From: Acidimicrobiia bacterium
GTDB lineage: Bacteria > Actinomycetota > Acidimicrobiia > Spongiisociales > ZC4RG35
Reading direction: 5' to 3'
DNA length: 64,000 nt
Assembly: GCA_028284765.1 (NCBI GenBank)
Contig: JANQRA010000018.1
Span: forward strand, 62,001-126,000
Part shown: in pieces, positions 26,787 through 35,609 of the stretch
How the letters are laid out: every line of letters starts with the position of its first letter
Position numbering within the stretch: position 1 is the stretch's first letter
Translations under genes and position numbers: made by a program
Notes under the pieces: model-generated
What the model saw: the letters and a program-made list of their open reading frames with translations, nothing else
The model's database searches: none
What the model was told of the DNA's origin: nothing

Positions 26787-27269
26787 ATGCCCGCGAAGAC
26801 GACGGAGAAGGGCGAACTCGGTGAAGCCATGGTGCTCGCCGATCTCATGCGGCAGGGCCACGAGGTTGCTATTCCGTTTGGCCACAACCAGCCGTACGAC
26901 CTCATTGTGACCCGCAAGGAGGACGGTCGCCTAGAGAGAGTCCAGGTCAAGTACACGGAGAGCGACGGCAAGGTGGTGCAGGTAAGGGTTGAGAGCACAT
27001 CGGCCTGGGTTCGGCACAAGTACCACCGAGGGGAGGTCGACTGGATTGCGACCTACGACGCCACCACCCAGCTTTGCTTCTACGTGCCTTCGTCGATTTG
27101 GGACGGGCATGCGCGGCTCTCGTTGCGCTTAGTGCCAACAGCCAACGGGCAAGCGAAGCTGGTCCGGCACGCGTCCGACTTTCTCGAGCTGGCCGGTTCA
27201 CTCGAACGGATTGATCCGTCTGGAACAGGCGCCAATGCATATCTACCATTTGATACAACGCCGGAGTAG
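26787..27269 (+). CDS. PD-(D/E)XK nuclease-like protein (group I intron endonuclease type)
   Basis: A 160-residue protein resembling the small PD-(D/E)XK family that includes the homing enzyme I-Ssp6803I. The core is 'KGELGEAMVLADLMRQGHEV' (Glu), 'NQPYDLIVTRKEDG' (Asp) and 'ERVQVKYTE' (Gln-x-Lys). Such proteins cleave DNA at long sites or are uncharacterised relatives. The ATG at 26787 is set by GGGAGG six bases upstream. The TAG stop lies inside the tRNA-Thr gene, overlapping its first 10 bases. A role in homing to tRNA genes is possible but not shown; no intron is visible here. Confidence 0.68.
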   Translation: MPAKTTEKGELGEAMVLADLMRQGHEVAIPFGHNQPYDLIVTRKEDGRLERVQVKYTESDGKVVQVRVESTSAWVRHKYHRGEVDWIATYDATTQLCFYVPSSIWDGHARLSLRLVPTANGQAKLVRHASDFLELAGSLERIDPSGTGANAYLPFDTTPE

Positions 27270-27334
27270 CTCAGTGGTAGAGCAATCGCCTCGTAAGCGA
27301 TAGGCCAGGGGTTCGACTCCCCTCTCCGGCTCCA
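27260..27334 (+). tRNA. tRNA-Thr (CGU anticodon)
   Basis: A complete 75-nt tRNA with encoded CCA. The acceptor arms GCCGGAG (27260-27266) and CTCCGGC (27324-27330) pair fully, followed by U and CCA. The anticodon loop CTCGTAA gives anticodon CGU, which reads ACG. The T arm contains GGTTCGACTCC. The preceding nuclease gene ends inside its acceptor and first linker bases. Confidence 0.95.
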
Positions 27335-27382
27335 CCGCTCTGAATCCGGGTTTTATGTCGGCAACGCTACATTCGCCGTTCC

Positions 27383-27961
27383 ATGGCCGATCAGGCGACT
27401 TTCGAACAGGATGCGCTCCAGTACTCCCGACAGCTCTATTCGGCTGCGCTCCGGATGGCCCGCAATCCTGCCGACGCCGAGGACCTCGTCCAGGAGACCT
27501 ACCTAAAGGCGTACCGGGCCTATCACACGTTTGAAGCCGGAACGAACCTGAAGGCCTGGCTCTACCGGATCCTCACCAACACGTACATCAATAAGTACCG
27601 GAAGGACAACAGACGGCCCTCCGAAGTCGATCTCGGAGATGTGGAAGACCTATACCTGTATCGGCGGATCGGGTCGGAAGAGTCTGTCGACGTGTCACGC
27701 ACCACCGAAGACCGTGTGCTCGATGGTCTGGTCGAGTCCGATATCAAGGAAGCCGTGGAGGAGCTGCCCGAGACCTTCCGACTGCCGGTCCTCCTGGCCG
27801 ATCTGGAGGGCTTCTCCTACAAAGAGATCGCCGACATTCTCGATATTCCGATCGGTACCGTCATGTCTCGACTCCATCGCGGAAGAAAAGCGATGCAGAA
27901 GAGGTTGTGGGAGTTTGCCAAAGAACGCGGACTGCTCCCTGAGGGCGCGGAAAGACCATGA
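27383..27961 (+). CDS. sigR: ECF sigma factor, SigR/SigH type
   Basis: A 192-residue ECF sigma factor. Region 2 is '[20 protein letters not shown]' and '[20 protein letters not shown]'; region 4 is '[28 protein letters not shown]'. The large acidic linker and the adjacent zinc anti-sigma gene mark it as the SigR/SigH thiol-oxidative stress type. It should switch on thioredoxin and related genes. I could not see a convincing SigR-type promoter (GGAAT-GTT) upstream. The ATG at 27383 lies 48 bases after the tRNA, and its stop overlaps rsrA (ATGA). Confidence 0.9.
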   Translation: MADQATFEQDALQYSRQLYSAALRMARNPADAEDLVQETYLKAYRAYHTFEAGTNLKAWLYRILTNTYINKYRKDNRRPSEVDLGDVEDLYLYRRIGSEESVDVSRTTEDRVLDGLVESDIKEAVEELPETFRLPVLLADLEGFSYKEIADILDIPIGTVMSRLHRGRKAMQKRLWEFAKERGLLPEGAERP

Positions 27962-28203
27962 GTCATAGCTGTGATGAATCGCTGAACAAGCTCTATCACT
28001 ATCTCGACGCCGAGTTGGACGAAGCCACGGCAGCCGAGATCAGGGCCCACCTGGAGGAGTGCCCGCCATGTTGGGAGTCCTTCGAATTCGAGCGTCGCCT
28101 CAAAGGCGTGGTTCACAGCCACCTGTCCGAGGACATGCCACAAGGGTTGCTGCAGAAGGTGCAGGACCTGATTCATCAGGAAAAAATGGGAGGGTCGGCA
28201 TAG
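27958..28203 (+). CDS. rsrA: Zinc anti-sigma factor RsrA-like
   Basis: An 81-residue ZAS-family anti-sigma factor with the 'HLEECPPC' motif (H-x3-C-x2-C) and an early Cys ('SHSCDESL') that can join the zinc site. In the family, disulphide formation expels zinc and frees the sigma factor. It overlaps sigR by four bases, so the pair is produced at matched levels. The following gene starts 37 bases downstream. Confidence 0.9.
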   Translation: MSHSCDESLNKLYHYLDAELDEATAAEIRAHLEECPPCWESFEFERRLKGVVHSHLSEDMPQGLLQKVQDLIHQEKMGGSA

Positions 28204-28240
28204 TTCGCCGGGTCCCCAGGCGAGCGGTAGGCTGACAAAT

Positions 28241-28558
28241 ATGACTCGTCCTCGACGTGCCGCGCTCGGTCTTGCCCTGGTGGCGCTTCTCACGACCTTG
28301 CTCTCGGTGTCTGCTTTCGCAGCTTCCGAAGGTGGGGGAAGTGAGCCTGAAGAGGTTGCACCCACGACCACGATCAACAGTGGGCTCAGCCCGGCCGTGC
28401 CGATCGACAACAGTCAGCCTGACGAAGCGGCTCTCGACTGGACCTACCGATACATGATCCCGACCGCCCTTGCCCTGGCGGGGATCATCGTTCTTCTGAC
28501 GGCCATCAAGTACTTCACCGACGTGGTTCGTCGGCGCTACCGCATAGTCGAAGAGTGA
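28241..28558 (+). CDS. Small exported membrane-anchored protein
   Basis: A 105-residue protein of unknown function. Residues 1-27 form a signal peptide ('LALVALLTTLLSVSAFA'), then a Thr/Glu-rich segment, and a membrane helix at about residues 73-92 followed by a basic tail ('RRRYRIVEE'). It has no recognised domain. Its stop overlaps the GTG of the metalloprotease gene, suggesting a shared function at the cell surface or simple co-transcription. Confidence 0.65.
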   Translation: MTRPRRAALGLALVALLTTLLSVSAFAASEGGGSEPEEVAPTTTINSGLSPAVPIDNSQPDEAALDWTYRYMIPTALALAGIIVLLTAIKYFTDVVRRRYRIVEE

Positions 28559-29598
28559 GCAGCAGCCGGCCCGGACGAGGTCGGTTCTCGGGCCGCCTGT
28601 CCGGCACCTACCCGCTAGCCGAGACTTATCACCTCGATGCCATGGCTTCCGAGATGGCGGCTATCACCCCTGGTGTCAGCGAGGTTGTCTCCGAAGCCAC
28701 CGGACTGTCCCTCCCCGGGTCTCCCACCACAGCTGTCATCGGCCGTGAAGAGTGGGTTGAGAGAAACGTGGCGACCTTCGCCGTGATGACGGAACCCGCT
28801 CGCCGCAAGGTCGAAGAGCGCATGGCTGAGGCTGGTCGTGATCCTGAGGCCTACGCCGGCATGGCCGAGCGCATCATGAGCGCCGAGTCCCGTGCCGTTC
28901 TGAGTGTCCTGTCCCGACGCGTTCTGGGCCAGTACGAGTTGGTGCTCCCAACAGGTGAGGACGGCGACACCGTCGCATATGTGGGCCCAAACATCCTCGC
29001 CATGGAGCGGACCAACCAGTTCACACCTTCTGAATTCCGGTATTGGGTAGCGCTTCACGAACTAACGCACCGTGCCCAATTCAAGGGTGTGCCCTGGGTG
29101 AGGGACTACTTCCTCAGCCTGGTCACCGAGCTGGTCGAGTCTTCGAAGGTCGAGCCGGGTGCGCTGGGGAGAGTTTTTGATGAGATCCAGGTCCGGCGGT
29201 CTCTCGGAAAGCCTGTCGTGGACGAGCGTGGACTCCTCGGGCTTTTCGGAAGCCCGGAACAGAACGCAGTCGTGGACAAGGTCCAGGCCCTGATGTCGCT
29301 CCTCGAAGGTCACGGCCACTTCGTAATGGACCGGATCGGGGCTGAAAGGCTCAAGACTCAGGAACGGATGAGCAAGGTCCTGAAGGGGCGCCGTCAGGAT
29401 CGACGCACAGCTGCCTTCTTCAGGCTTACTGGCATGGAGATGAAGCTCAAGCAGTATCAGCAGGGGGAACGGTTCATCAAGATCGTCGAACGCGAAGCGT
29501 CTTGGGAGACCGTAAACATTGCGTTTCGGGGAGCAAGCAGTCTGCCGACCCTTGCCGAGATCGAGAACCCGAAACTGTGGTTGGCACGCGTCGCCTGA
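28555..29598 (+). CDS. DUF2342 zinc-dependent metalloprotease family protein
   Basis: A 347-residue protein of the DUF2342 group, which is also called 'coenzyme F420 biosynthesis-associated'. 'WVALHELTHRAQFKGVPW' carries an HExxH zinc motif, with an 'EGHGHFVMD' element later that may supply the third ligand. Its substrate is not known. The position next to tilS, hpt and ftsH is conserved in actinobacteria. GTG at 28555 overlaps the preceding stop (GTGA), and its last 22 bases overlap the likely tilS start. Confidence 0.85.
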   Translation: MSSSRPGRGRFSGRLSGTYPLAETYHLDAMASEMAAITPGVSEVVSEATGLSLPGSPTTAVIGREEWVERNVATFAVMTEPARRKVEERMAEAGRDPEAYAGMAERIMSAESRAVLSVLSRRVLGQYELVLPTGEDGDTVAYVGPNILAMERTNQFTPSEFRYWVALHELTHRAQFKGVPWVRDYFLSLVTELVESSKVEPGALGRVFDEIQVRRSLGKPVVDERGLLGLFGSPEQNAVVDKVQALMSLLEGHGHFVMDRIGAERLKTQERMSKVLKGRRQDRRTAAFFRLTGMEMKLKQYQQGERFIKIVEREASWETVNIAFRGASSLPTLAEIENPKLWLARVA

Positions 29599-30473
29599 GC
29601 GAACTGACAGCCGACGCTGTCGCCGATGCTCGAATCCCTGAAGGACGTCTGGCTGTTGCGTTGTCAGGAGGGGCCGACTCTGCGGCGCTTCTCCTTCTGT
29701 GTCGCAACGCCGAGCGCGAGGTGACAGCTGTCCATGTGAACCACAGCCTTGCCTCCTCTGATGTGATGGAGCAGGCAGCGAGAGCGATCGCGTCTCATCT
29801 CGAAGTTCCAATTGATGTCTCGACGGTGGAGGTCCCGGCGGGACCTTCTCCGGAGGCACAGGCACGAGAGGTCCGATACGGCGTGCTGGAGAAAACCGGA
29901 CGACCAACCTTGACAGCGCACTCCGCAGATGACGTAGCCGAAACCATTGTGATGAATCTGATCAGGGGGACAGGCACTGCCGGCGTCCTCGGTATCCCTC
30001 ATCATCGCCCACCTAACGTCTTCAGACCATTGCTTGCGGTGAGACGGTCAACCCTCCGCGAGATCGCCACGCTCGCCGACCTGCCTTTTGTCGACGACCC
30101 GATGAACTCCGATCTGGGATTGACTCGCAATCGCGTGCGAACCCGTCTGATACCCACGATTACAGAGTTCAACCCGAGCTTCGTCGAAGCAGCCCTTCGG
30201 CTGGGTGACGCCATTGCCGCGGACGGTCGGTACCTGGATGAGATCACTCCCGAGCTTGCCGCAACCGACCCGTTGCCGGCCGCAGTCTTGGCAACGCTTC
30301 CAGAGCCGATTGCCAATCGAGCGCTCATGGCATGGTTGCGGGGACAAGGGATCGAGGTCTCGGCTGAGTTGATGGACAGGGCGTGGCGAGTTGTCACAGG
30401 AGAAGCAGCTGTCGAGGACCTGAGCGGCGGCCTCTCCCTGCGACGGGTGGGCGCACTCGTTCATGTCGAGTGA
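29577..30473 (+). CDS. tilS: tRNA(Ile)-lysidine synthase
   Basis: A 298-residue PP-loop ATPase: 'VALSGGADSAALLLL' is the SGGxDS motif, followed by 'VHVNHSL' and 'HSADDVAETIVMNLIRGTG'. It modifies C34 of the AUA-reading tRNA-Ile to lysidine, so it is essential in most bacteria. The C-terminal TilS substrate-binding domain is short. GTG at 29577 overlaps the metalloprotease gene; other starts upstream lie deeper in that gene. It overlaps hpt by 11 bases. Confidence 0.9.
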   Translation: MVGTRRLSELTADAVADARIPEGRLAVALSGGADSAALLLLCRNAEREVTAVHVNHSLASSDVMEQAARAIASHLEVPIDVSTVEVPAGPSPEAQAREVRYGVLEKTGRPTLTAHSADDVAETIVMNLIRGTGTAGVLGIPHHRPPNVFRPLLAVRRSTLREIATLADLPFVDDPMNSDLGLTRNRVRTRLIPTITEFNPSFVEAALRLGDAIAADGRYLDEITPELAATDPLPAAVLATLPEPIANRALMAWLRGQGIEVSAELMDRAWRVVTGEAAVEDLSGGLSLRRVGALVHVE

Positions 30474-31035
30474 GTCAGCTAACTTCCCCAATCTCGCAAT
30501 CAAGGATGAAGATTTGGACATCAAGCCGCTGATCACGGCAGTTGAGATAGACGCCAAGCTCGCTGAGCTTGGCCAGCAGATCTCGGAAGACTATGCCGGC
30601 AAAGAGCTGCTCCTGGTTGGTGTGCTTCGTGGAGCGTTCATGGTCATGGCAGACCTGGCAAGACATATCGACCTCGTTTGCGAGTTCGACTTCATGGCCG
30701 TCTCTTCATATGGCGCTTCGACTCAAACGTCAGGAGTGGTGCGAATTCTGAAGGATCTCGACGAGGAGATCGAAGGCCGCCACGTTCTCATCGTCGAAGA
30801 CATCATCGATTCGGGTCTCACCCTGAATTACCTCCTCAAGAGTCTCAAGGTTCGCAAGCCTGCGTCTCTCGAGATCGCGACGCTTCTCCTCAAGGAGGGC
30901 ATCCAACGTGTGCCGATCGATGTGAAGTATGTTGCTTTCCCGATCGGGCCCGAGTTCGTCGTCGGATACGGACTGGACTACGCCGGCAAGTATCGAAATC
31001 TCCCTTATGTGGGTGTCATGGGGGAAGAAACCTGA
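30463..31035 (+). CDS. hpt: Hypoxanthine phosphoribosyltransferase
   Basis: A 190-residue purine salvage enzyme. The PRPP loop is 'VLIVEDIIDSGLTLNYLL' and the pyrophosphate loop 'VGVLRGAFMVMADL'. 'VGYGLDYAGKYRNLPYVGV' is the conserved C-terminal hood. It makes IMP or GMP from base and PRPP. With the nucleoside uptake operon at 53.6-60.8 kb it could recycle imported purines, although the two loci are far apart. ATG at 30463. Confidence 0.93.
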   Translation: MSSESANFPNLAIKDEDLDIKPLITAVEIDAKLAELGQQISEDYAGKELLLVGVLRGAFMVMADLARHIDLVCEFDFMAVSSYGASTQTSGVVRILKDLDEEIEGRHVLIVEDIIDSGLTLNYLLKSLKVRKPASLEIATLLLKEGIQRVPIDVKYVAFPIGPEFVVGYGLDYAGKYRNLPYVGVMGEET

Positions 31036-31106
31036 CCTCCATGGGGTTCTTCTATCCGGGTAATCGACGTAGCATCTAACCCAACCCCACCCACAACTGA
31101 GGTTTT

Positions 31107-33107
31107 GTGAACCGCACCCTGAGAACACTCATCGTCTACGGAATGTCGATCGTTCTGGTCGCCATTCTCTTCTCGTGGTGGTTCGATCAGGTCGCCGGGC
31201 CTGAGGAAATCGCCTATTCCGAGTTCGTCGAGAACATCGAAGACGGCCAATACTCCGACGTCACGCTGCTCGCGCGTTCAATGCAGGCGCAAGGTCGTCT
31301 GACGACCAACACGGGCGACGACCTCCTCTTTGATCATGTCGCCAGCTACGTCGCCGGAGCTGAAGAGTCCTTGATCGCGACCCTCGCTGCCAACAACGTC
31401 ACGACCACCGTCGATGACGAGCCAGCCACGTTCTGGGAGATCCTCATCGGGTTCCTGCCGTGGTTGATCCTCCTCGGCTTCATGGTCTTCATCTTCATGC
31501 AGATGCAGGGTGGCGGAAACCGTGTGATGCAATTCGGGAAGTCCCGGGCCAAGACTGTCGGCAAAGAGCAACCCAAGGTGACCTTTGACGATGTTGCCGG
31601 CCTGCATGAGGCCAAGGAGGAGTTGGAGGAGATCAAAGACTTCCTTTCCAACCCCGACCGGTACCGCCAGATGGGAGCAAAGATCCCCAAGGGCGTGCTT
31701 CTGTTTGGCCCTCCAGGGACCGGCAAGACCCTCCTCGCTCGGGCTGTGGCTGGCGAAGCGGGCGTTCCTTTCATGTCGATCTCCGGTTCGGACTTTGTCG
31801 AGATGTTCGTTGGTGTCGGTGCTGCTCGTGTTCGCGATCTCTTTGAGCAGGCGAAGCAGAGCGCCCCGGCCATCGTCTTCATCGACGAGATCGACGCCGT
31901 GGGTCGTCACCGTGGCGCTGGTCTCGGTGGTGGGCACGACGAGAGGGAGCAGACCCTCAACCAGCTGCTCGTGGAGCTCGATGGTTTCGAAGGCAATACA
32001 GGAGTCATCGTCATGGCCGCTACCAACAGGCCTGACATCCTTGACCCGGCACTCCTTCGTCCCGGCCGATTCGATCGTCAGATCACTGTGGACGCACCCG
32101 ACATCGAAGGTCGGGAGGCGATTCTCAATGTCCACTCCAAGGGCAAGCCGTTGTCAGACGAGATCGATCTCGAAGTCCTGGCTCGTCGAACACCCGGATT
32201 CACCGGTGCCGACCTCGCCAACCTGATCAACGAGGCCGCGCTGCTCGCAGCCCGCAAACGTGAGAAGCAAATCACGATGCTCGAGCTCGAAGAGGCGATT
32301 GATCGTGTCATCGCCGGTCCGGAACGCAAGACCCGCATCCTCAGCGATGAGGAGCGCAAGGTGATCGCATATCACGAGACCGGTCACGCTCTCGTTGGCT
32401 ATGCGCTGCCGAATTCCGACCCGGTGCACAAGGTGACCATCGTGTCGCGTGGACGGTCACTGGGGCACACGCTGGCCCTCCCGACTCACGACAAGTATCT
32501 CTCTCTAAGGAGCGAGCTGGTCGACCGGCTGGCGATGCTGCTTGGTGGCCGCACCGCTGAGGAGCTGATCTACTCCGATCCTTCCACCGGAGCTGCCGAC
32601 GACATCGAGAAGGCGACACAGATCGCCCGACGGATGGTCATGGAGTACGGGATGAGCGATGAGCTCGGCCCGATGCAGTACGGAAAGCCCGGCGGCGAAG
32701 TGTTCCTGGGACGTGACTACTCACGTTCGCAGGACTACTCGGAGAAGGTCGCTGCCTTCATCGATGCCGAAGTCCGCAAGATGATCTCCGCTGCTCACGA
32801 GGAAGCTACAACGATCCTCGATCACCATCGTGATGCGATGGAGCGGATGGTGGAGGTGCTCCTCGAGAAGGAAACCGTTGATCGGGAAGAGGTCGCTGAG
32901 ATCTTCCACGACGTGCCCAAGTGGGAACACGCCTTCGACGGGTCAATGCGCATCAAGTACCCGGACGATCCGGTGCTTCCCCAGGTCCACAAAGACCTGG
33001 TTGCCGCTGCCAGCGAGGTCGAAGAAGAGCCCGAAGAGGAGACGACGGAAACCGTCACTCTCGAACGGACGTTGCCTCGGACGAAGGGCAGACCGGCCGA
33101 AGCGTGA
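31107..33107 (+). CDS. ftsH: ATP-dependent zinc metalloprotease FtsH
   Basis: A 666-residue membrane AAA+ protease. Two membrane segments lie at about residues 7-25 and 112-130. Walker A is '[15 protein letters not shown]' near residue 200, Walker B '[11 protein letters not shown]', and the second region of homology '[21 protein letters not shown]' sits at 32,023-32,082. The zinc site '[10 protein letters not shown]' is near residue 422. It removes misassembled membrane proteins and regulatory proteins. GTG at 31107. The gene ends at a strong hairpin pair, beyond which the usual order is interrupted by the signalling island. Confidence 0.96.
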   Translation: MNRTLRTLIVYGMSIVLVAILFSWWFDQVAGPEEIAYSEFVENIEDGQYSDVTLLARSMQAQGRLTTNTGDDLLFDHVASYVAGAEESLIATLAANNVTTTVDDEPATFWEILIGFLPWLILLGFMVFIFMQMQGGGNRVMQFGKSRAKTVGKEQPKVTFDDVAGLHEAKEELEEIKDFLSNPDRYRQMGAKIPKGVLLFGPPGTGKTLLARAVAGEAGVPFMSISGSDFVEMFVGVGAARVRDLFEQAKQSAPAIVFIDEIDAVGRHRGAGLGGGHDEREQTLNQLLVELDGFEGNTGVIVMAATNRPDILDPALLRPGRFDRQITVDAPDIEGREAILNVHSKGKPLSDEIDLEVLARRTPGFTGADLANLINEAALLAARKREKQITMLELEEAIDRVIAGPERKTRILSDEERKVIAYHETGHALVGYALPNSDPVHKVTIVSRGRSLGHTLALPTHDKYLSLRSELVDRLAMLLGGRTAEELIYSDPSTGAADDIEKATQIARRMVMEYGMSDELGPMQYGKPGGEVFLGRDYSRSQDYSEKVAAFIDAEVRKMISAAHEEATTILDHHRDAMERMVEVLLEKETVDREEVAEIFHDVPKWEHAFDGSMRIKYPDDPVLPQVHKDLVAAASEVEEEPEEETTETVTLERTLPRTKGRPAEA

Positions 33108-33114
33108 TGAAATC

Positions 33115-33153
33115 GGCTGATGCAATCAGCCCGGAGAAGATGGCATCTTCTCC
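33115..33153. terminator. Double hairpin terminator between ftsH and the cNMP-binding gene
   Basis: Two adjacent dyads: GGCTGAT/ATCAGCC (33115-33131, 3-base loop) and the near-perfect GGAGAAGATG/CATCTTCTCC (33133-33142 and 33144-33153). Both genes end facing this region, so it probably stops transcription from both sides. No long U run is present on either strand. Confidence 0.6.
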
Positions 33154-33163
33154 ATTAGTTCGA

Positions 33164-34153
33164 TCAGCTTTCTTCGCGGCGGTGTGTCTTGGCCACCTTG
33201 GCGAGTTCGCCATGGTCGAGTGCGTCAGCTGAGATTCGGGCCGCTCTGGTAGATGTAGTAGTCGTGACTGTGGCGGTGGCTATGCCTCCTTCCAACACCG
33301 CCCTCTCACCGACGATGGCCCCTGGCCCGAGTTCAGCAACGTCTTCTCCGTCCACTGCCACCTGAAGCATGCCGTCCAATATCAAGTAGACCGATCCGCC
33401 GGGAGCGCCCTGCTCGATAAGCACCTCGTCGGCCTCGAGCCGCATCAACTCCGGCTTCTGCGTCATCACGTCAACTGAGAGTGCGCGCTCTACCTGCGAT
33501 TCGACTTCGCTCATCAAGACTTCTCGTTCGAAGTCGTGCCAAGGCGTTCGATCGTGGTCGTGGTGCCGGGTCCAATCTGAGAAGTCGATCAGGCCGCTCT
33601 TGGCTGCCAGCTTGCCAGCGGAGTCGTAGAGCCAGTGTCGAGGAAAGGGCGAAGCACCAATCAGTTGGTGCTCGGAATTGCCATTGACGTCGATAGTCAA
33701 CTCGAGTGTGGTCCAAGCGGTTGGCGCGGTCATTCGCACATAGGGCGGCCGGTCGATGCGACGGGGGAGTGGGGCACCGGTGCGTCCGCCTCCCGTCTGT
33801 TTGAAGACGGCTCTACCGGCTTCGATACGCGGTGGTACCTGAAGCAAAGGAAAACTCACCCCTGGGATGGTGATAGCCATGCCGACCTTGGCCGTGGTCG
33901 ATCCGACATAGGCAGTTCCTGAATAGCCAGCGTCGATGATCTCTCCGGATTCGACCTCGATCCAGGCCGAGAGGCGGTTGGCAAAGCGGTAGCGATCTTC
34001 TGCTTTCAGCGTGTCGAGTGTTTCAACTGAGACCTGCTCGGGTGGAGGAGGGTCGTAGTGGCCTATACCGAGGTCCATCGGCACCCGCATGGGGCCGGTC
34101 ATTGCCTCTGAAGGGATCCATGAAATCGTGGTGACCGAGCTCTCGTATCGCAT
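33164..34153 (-). CDS. Cyclic-nucleotide-binding domain protein
   Basis: A 329-residue protein. The last 100 residues are a CAP-like cNMP-binding domain: 'LEADEVLIEQGAPGGSVYLILDG', 'LGPGAIVGERAVLEGG' (phosphate-binding cassette, with Gly-Glu-Arg-Ala). The first 210 residues are an unrecognised beta-rich domain ('SAWIEVESGEIIDAGYSG'). There is no HTH, so it is probably a signalling protein and not a CRP-type regulator. The ATG at 34153 has AAGGAG upstream. It is divergent from the receiver-cyclase gene with a 145-base gap, so it is the likely receptor of the nucleotide made by that enzyme. That link is inference. Confidence 0.72.
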   Translation of the reverse strand: MRYESSVTTISWIPSEAMTGPMRVPMDLGIGHYDPPPPEQVSVETLDTLKAEDRYRFANRLSAWIEVESGEIIDAGYSGTAYVGSTTAKVGMAITIPGVSFPLLQVPPRIEAGRAVFKQTGGGRTGAPLPRRIDRPPYVRMTAPTAWTTLELTIDVNGNSEHQLIGASPFPRHWLYDSAGKLAAKSGLIDFSDWTRHHDHDRTPWHDFEREVLMSEVESQVERALSVDVMTQKPELMRLEADEVLIEQGAPGGSVYLILDGMLQVAVDGEDVAELGPGAIVGERAVLEGGIATATVTTTTSTRAARISADALDHGELAKVAKTHRREES

Positions 34154-34298
34154 CGTCTTCTCCTTTGGTTCCAGACTTCCGCGAATGCCGGTTGGCCGCC
34201 ATCGAGACATCTCGATTCGCGTGGTGTGGTTTTCCACACCTGAAGACTCATGCTGTCGCCCTGTCACTGGCCATGGAGTCCCCGTAGCTTCAGACCCG

Positions 34299-35609
34299 AT
34301 GCCGATAAGTGTGCTCTTGGCCGACGACAACCTCCTCATACGCGAAGGGGTCAAGTCACTGATCGACTTCAGTCCTGACATCGACGTCGTCGGCGTTGCC
34401 TCTGACTATGACGAGCTGCTCGGTTGCGCTGAAGAAAGCGCACCACAGGTGGTTGTGACCGACATAAGAATGCCGCCCTCATTTCAGAAAGAAGGCATCG
34501 AGGCGGCGAAGGTCGTTAGGAAGATGCACCCAGGTACCGGCGTCGTCATCCTCTCCCAATACGACGATCCCGAATACGCCATTTCTCTGCTGGCCGACGG
34601 TGCGGCGGGGTACGCCTACCTCTTGAAAGACCGAGTGGCGGAGGGTGATCAGCTGGCTCGGGCTATCCGGGAGGTGGCTTCCGGCGGATCGATGCTCGAT
34701 CCCAGAATCGTTCAAGCTCTCACTTCGCCTGTCTCTGAATCGGGTCACCTTGATGCCGAGGAAGAGGCTCTAGTGGGCGCAATTGCATCGGGCACACCGA
34801 TCAAGGCAATCGCAGTTTCGATGAAGACCACGCCAGCCGATATCGATGCCCGCATCGAGAAGCTCTGGGTTCGCCTTGCCCAAGGCGTTTCGGCGGGTAA
34901 CGCCAACGCCATCAGCCGGCTGAAGACTCTCCAGAGGGCGATCGCTGATCGGGAGGAGCAGGGGGAGGAGCTGTCGCGGCTCCTGCCCACCGGGGTCGCT
35001 GCCAAGCTAAGGGCGGAGGGTCGAGGTATCGGTGAGACCGAGAACCTCGAAGTCACAGTCCTCATGGCGGACATCCGCGGATATTCGGCGATAGCCGAGC
35101 GAACCGAACCGAGTGCTTTGGCATCTCAGCTCAACACACACCGTGCAGTGATGAGCAAGGCGATACTGGACAACGGTGGCACCGTCATGCAGTTCGTGGG
35201 AGATGCCGTGATGGCAGTGTTCGGAGCGCCCACACCGCTTCTTGATCATGCCGATCGCGCTGTCGAAGCGGCACTTGCGATGCACGAGGCGCAGGCAACT
35301 GTGAACGAAGGTTGGGCGACAGAGGGGTTGGAGCCTTTTGGTCTGGGCATTGGTCTCTCTACCGGAGAGGTGGCCGCAGCTCTTCTCGGGTCCGAGGAAC
35401 GTGTCGAGTACTCGGTTGTCGGCGACACCGTGAACCTCACCCAGCGACTGCAGCAGTGGGCAGATCCGGGAGAGACCGTGCTCAGTCAGCCAACCTGGGA
35501 GGCACTCGCACCAAAGCCGTCAGCGGATGCGTTGGAGCTCAAGACGGTCAAAGGTCGAACCACTCCCGTCACGGCATATCGGATCCCGGAGCGAGAGGTA
35601 GCGCAGTGA
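34299..35609 (+). CDS. Receiver domain fused to class III nucleotidyl cyclase
   Basis: A 436-residue protein. Residues 1-125 are a receiver ('LLADDNLLIREGV', phospho-Asp in 'VVVTDIRMPP', 'ILSQYDDPEY', Lys in 'YLLKDR'). Residues 150-205 look like a degenerate LuxR-type HTH. From about residue 245 comes a class III cyclase with metal-binding Asp in 'VLMADIRGYSAIAE' and 'QFVGDAVMAVFGAP', and 'VVGDTVNLTQRLQ' with the transition-state Asn and Arg. The usual base-selecting Lys before 'F-V-G-D' is Gln, as in some mycobacterial cyclases, so cAMP as product is likely but not certain. Its stop overlaps the kinase gene GTG. Confidence 0.85.
   Translation: MPISVLLADDNLLIREGVKSLIDFSPDIDVVGVASDYDELLGCAEESAPQVVVTDIRMPPSFQKEGIEAAKVVRKMHPGTGVVILSQYDDPEYAISLLADGAAGYAYLLKDRVAEGDQLARAIREVASGGSMLDPRIVQALTSPVSESGHLDAEEEALVGAIASGTPIKAIAVSMKTTPADIDARIEKLWVRLAQGVSAGNANAISRLKTLQRAIADREEQGEELSRLLPTGVAAKLRAEGRGIGETENLEVTVLMADIRGYSAIAERTEPSALASQLNTHRAVMSKAILDNGGTVMQFVGDAVMAVFGAPTPLLDHADRAVEAALAMHEAQATVNEGWATEGLEPFGLGIGLSTGEVAAALLGSEERVEYSVVGDTVNLTQRLQQWADPGETVLSQPTWEALAPKPSADALELKTVKGRTTPVTAYRIPEREVAQ

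Noticed and set aside
29062-29907. A 281-codon minus-strand open frame across the metalloprotease and tilS genes
   Set aside because: The translation is rich in Arg/Pro/Ser, has no family features, and covers two recognised genes.
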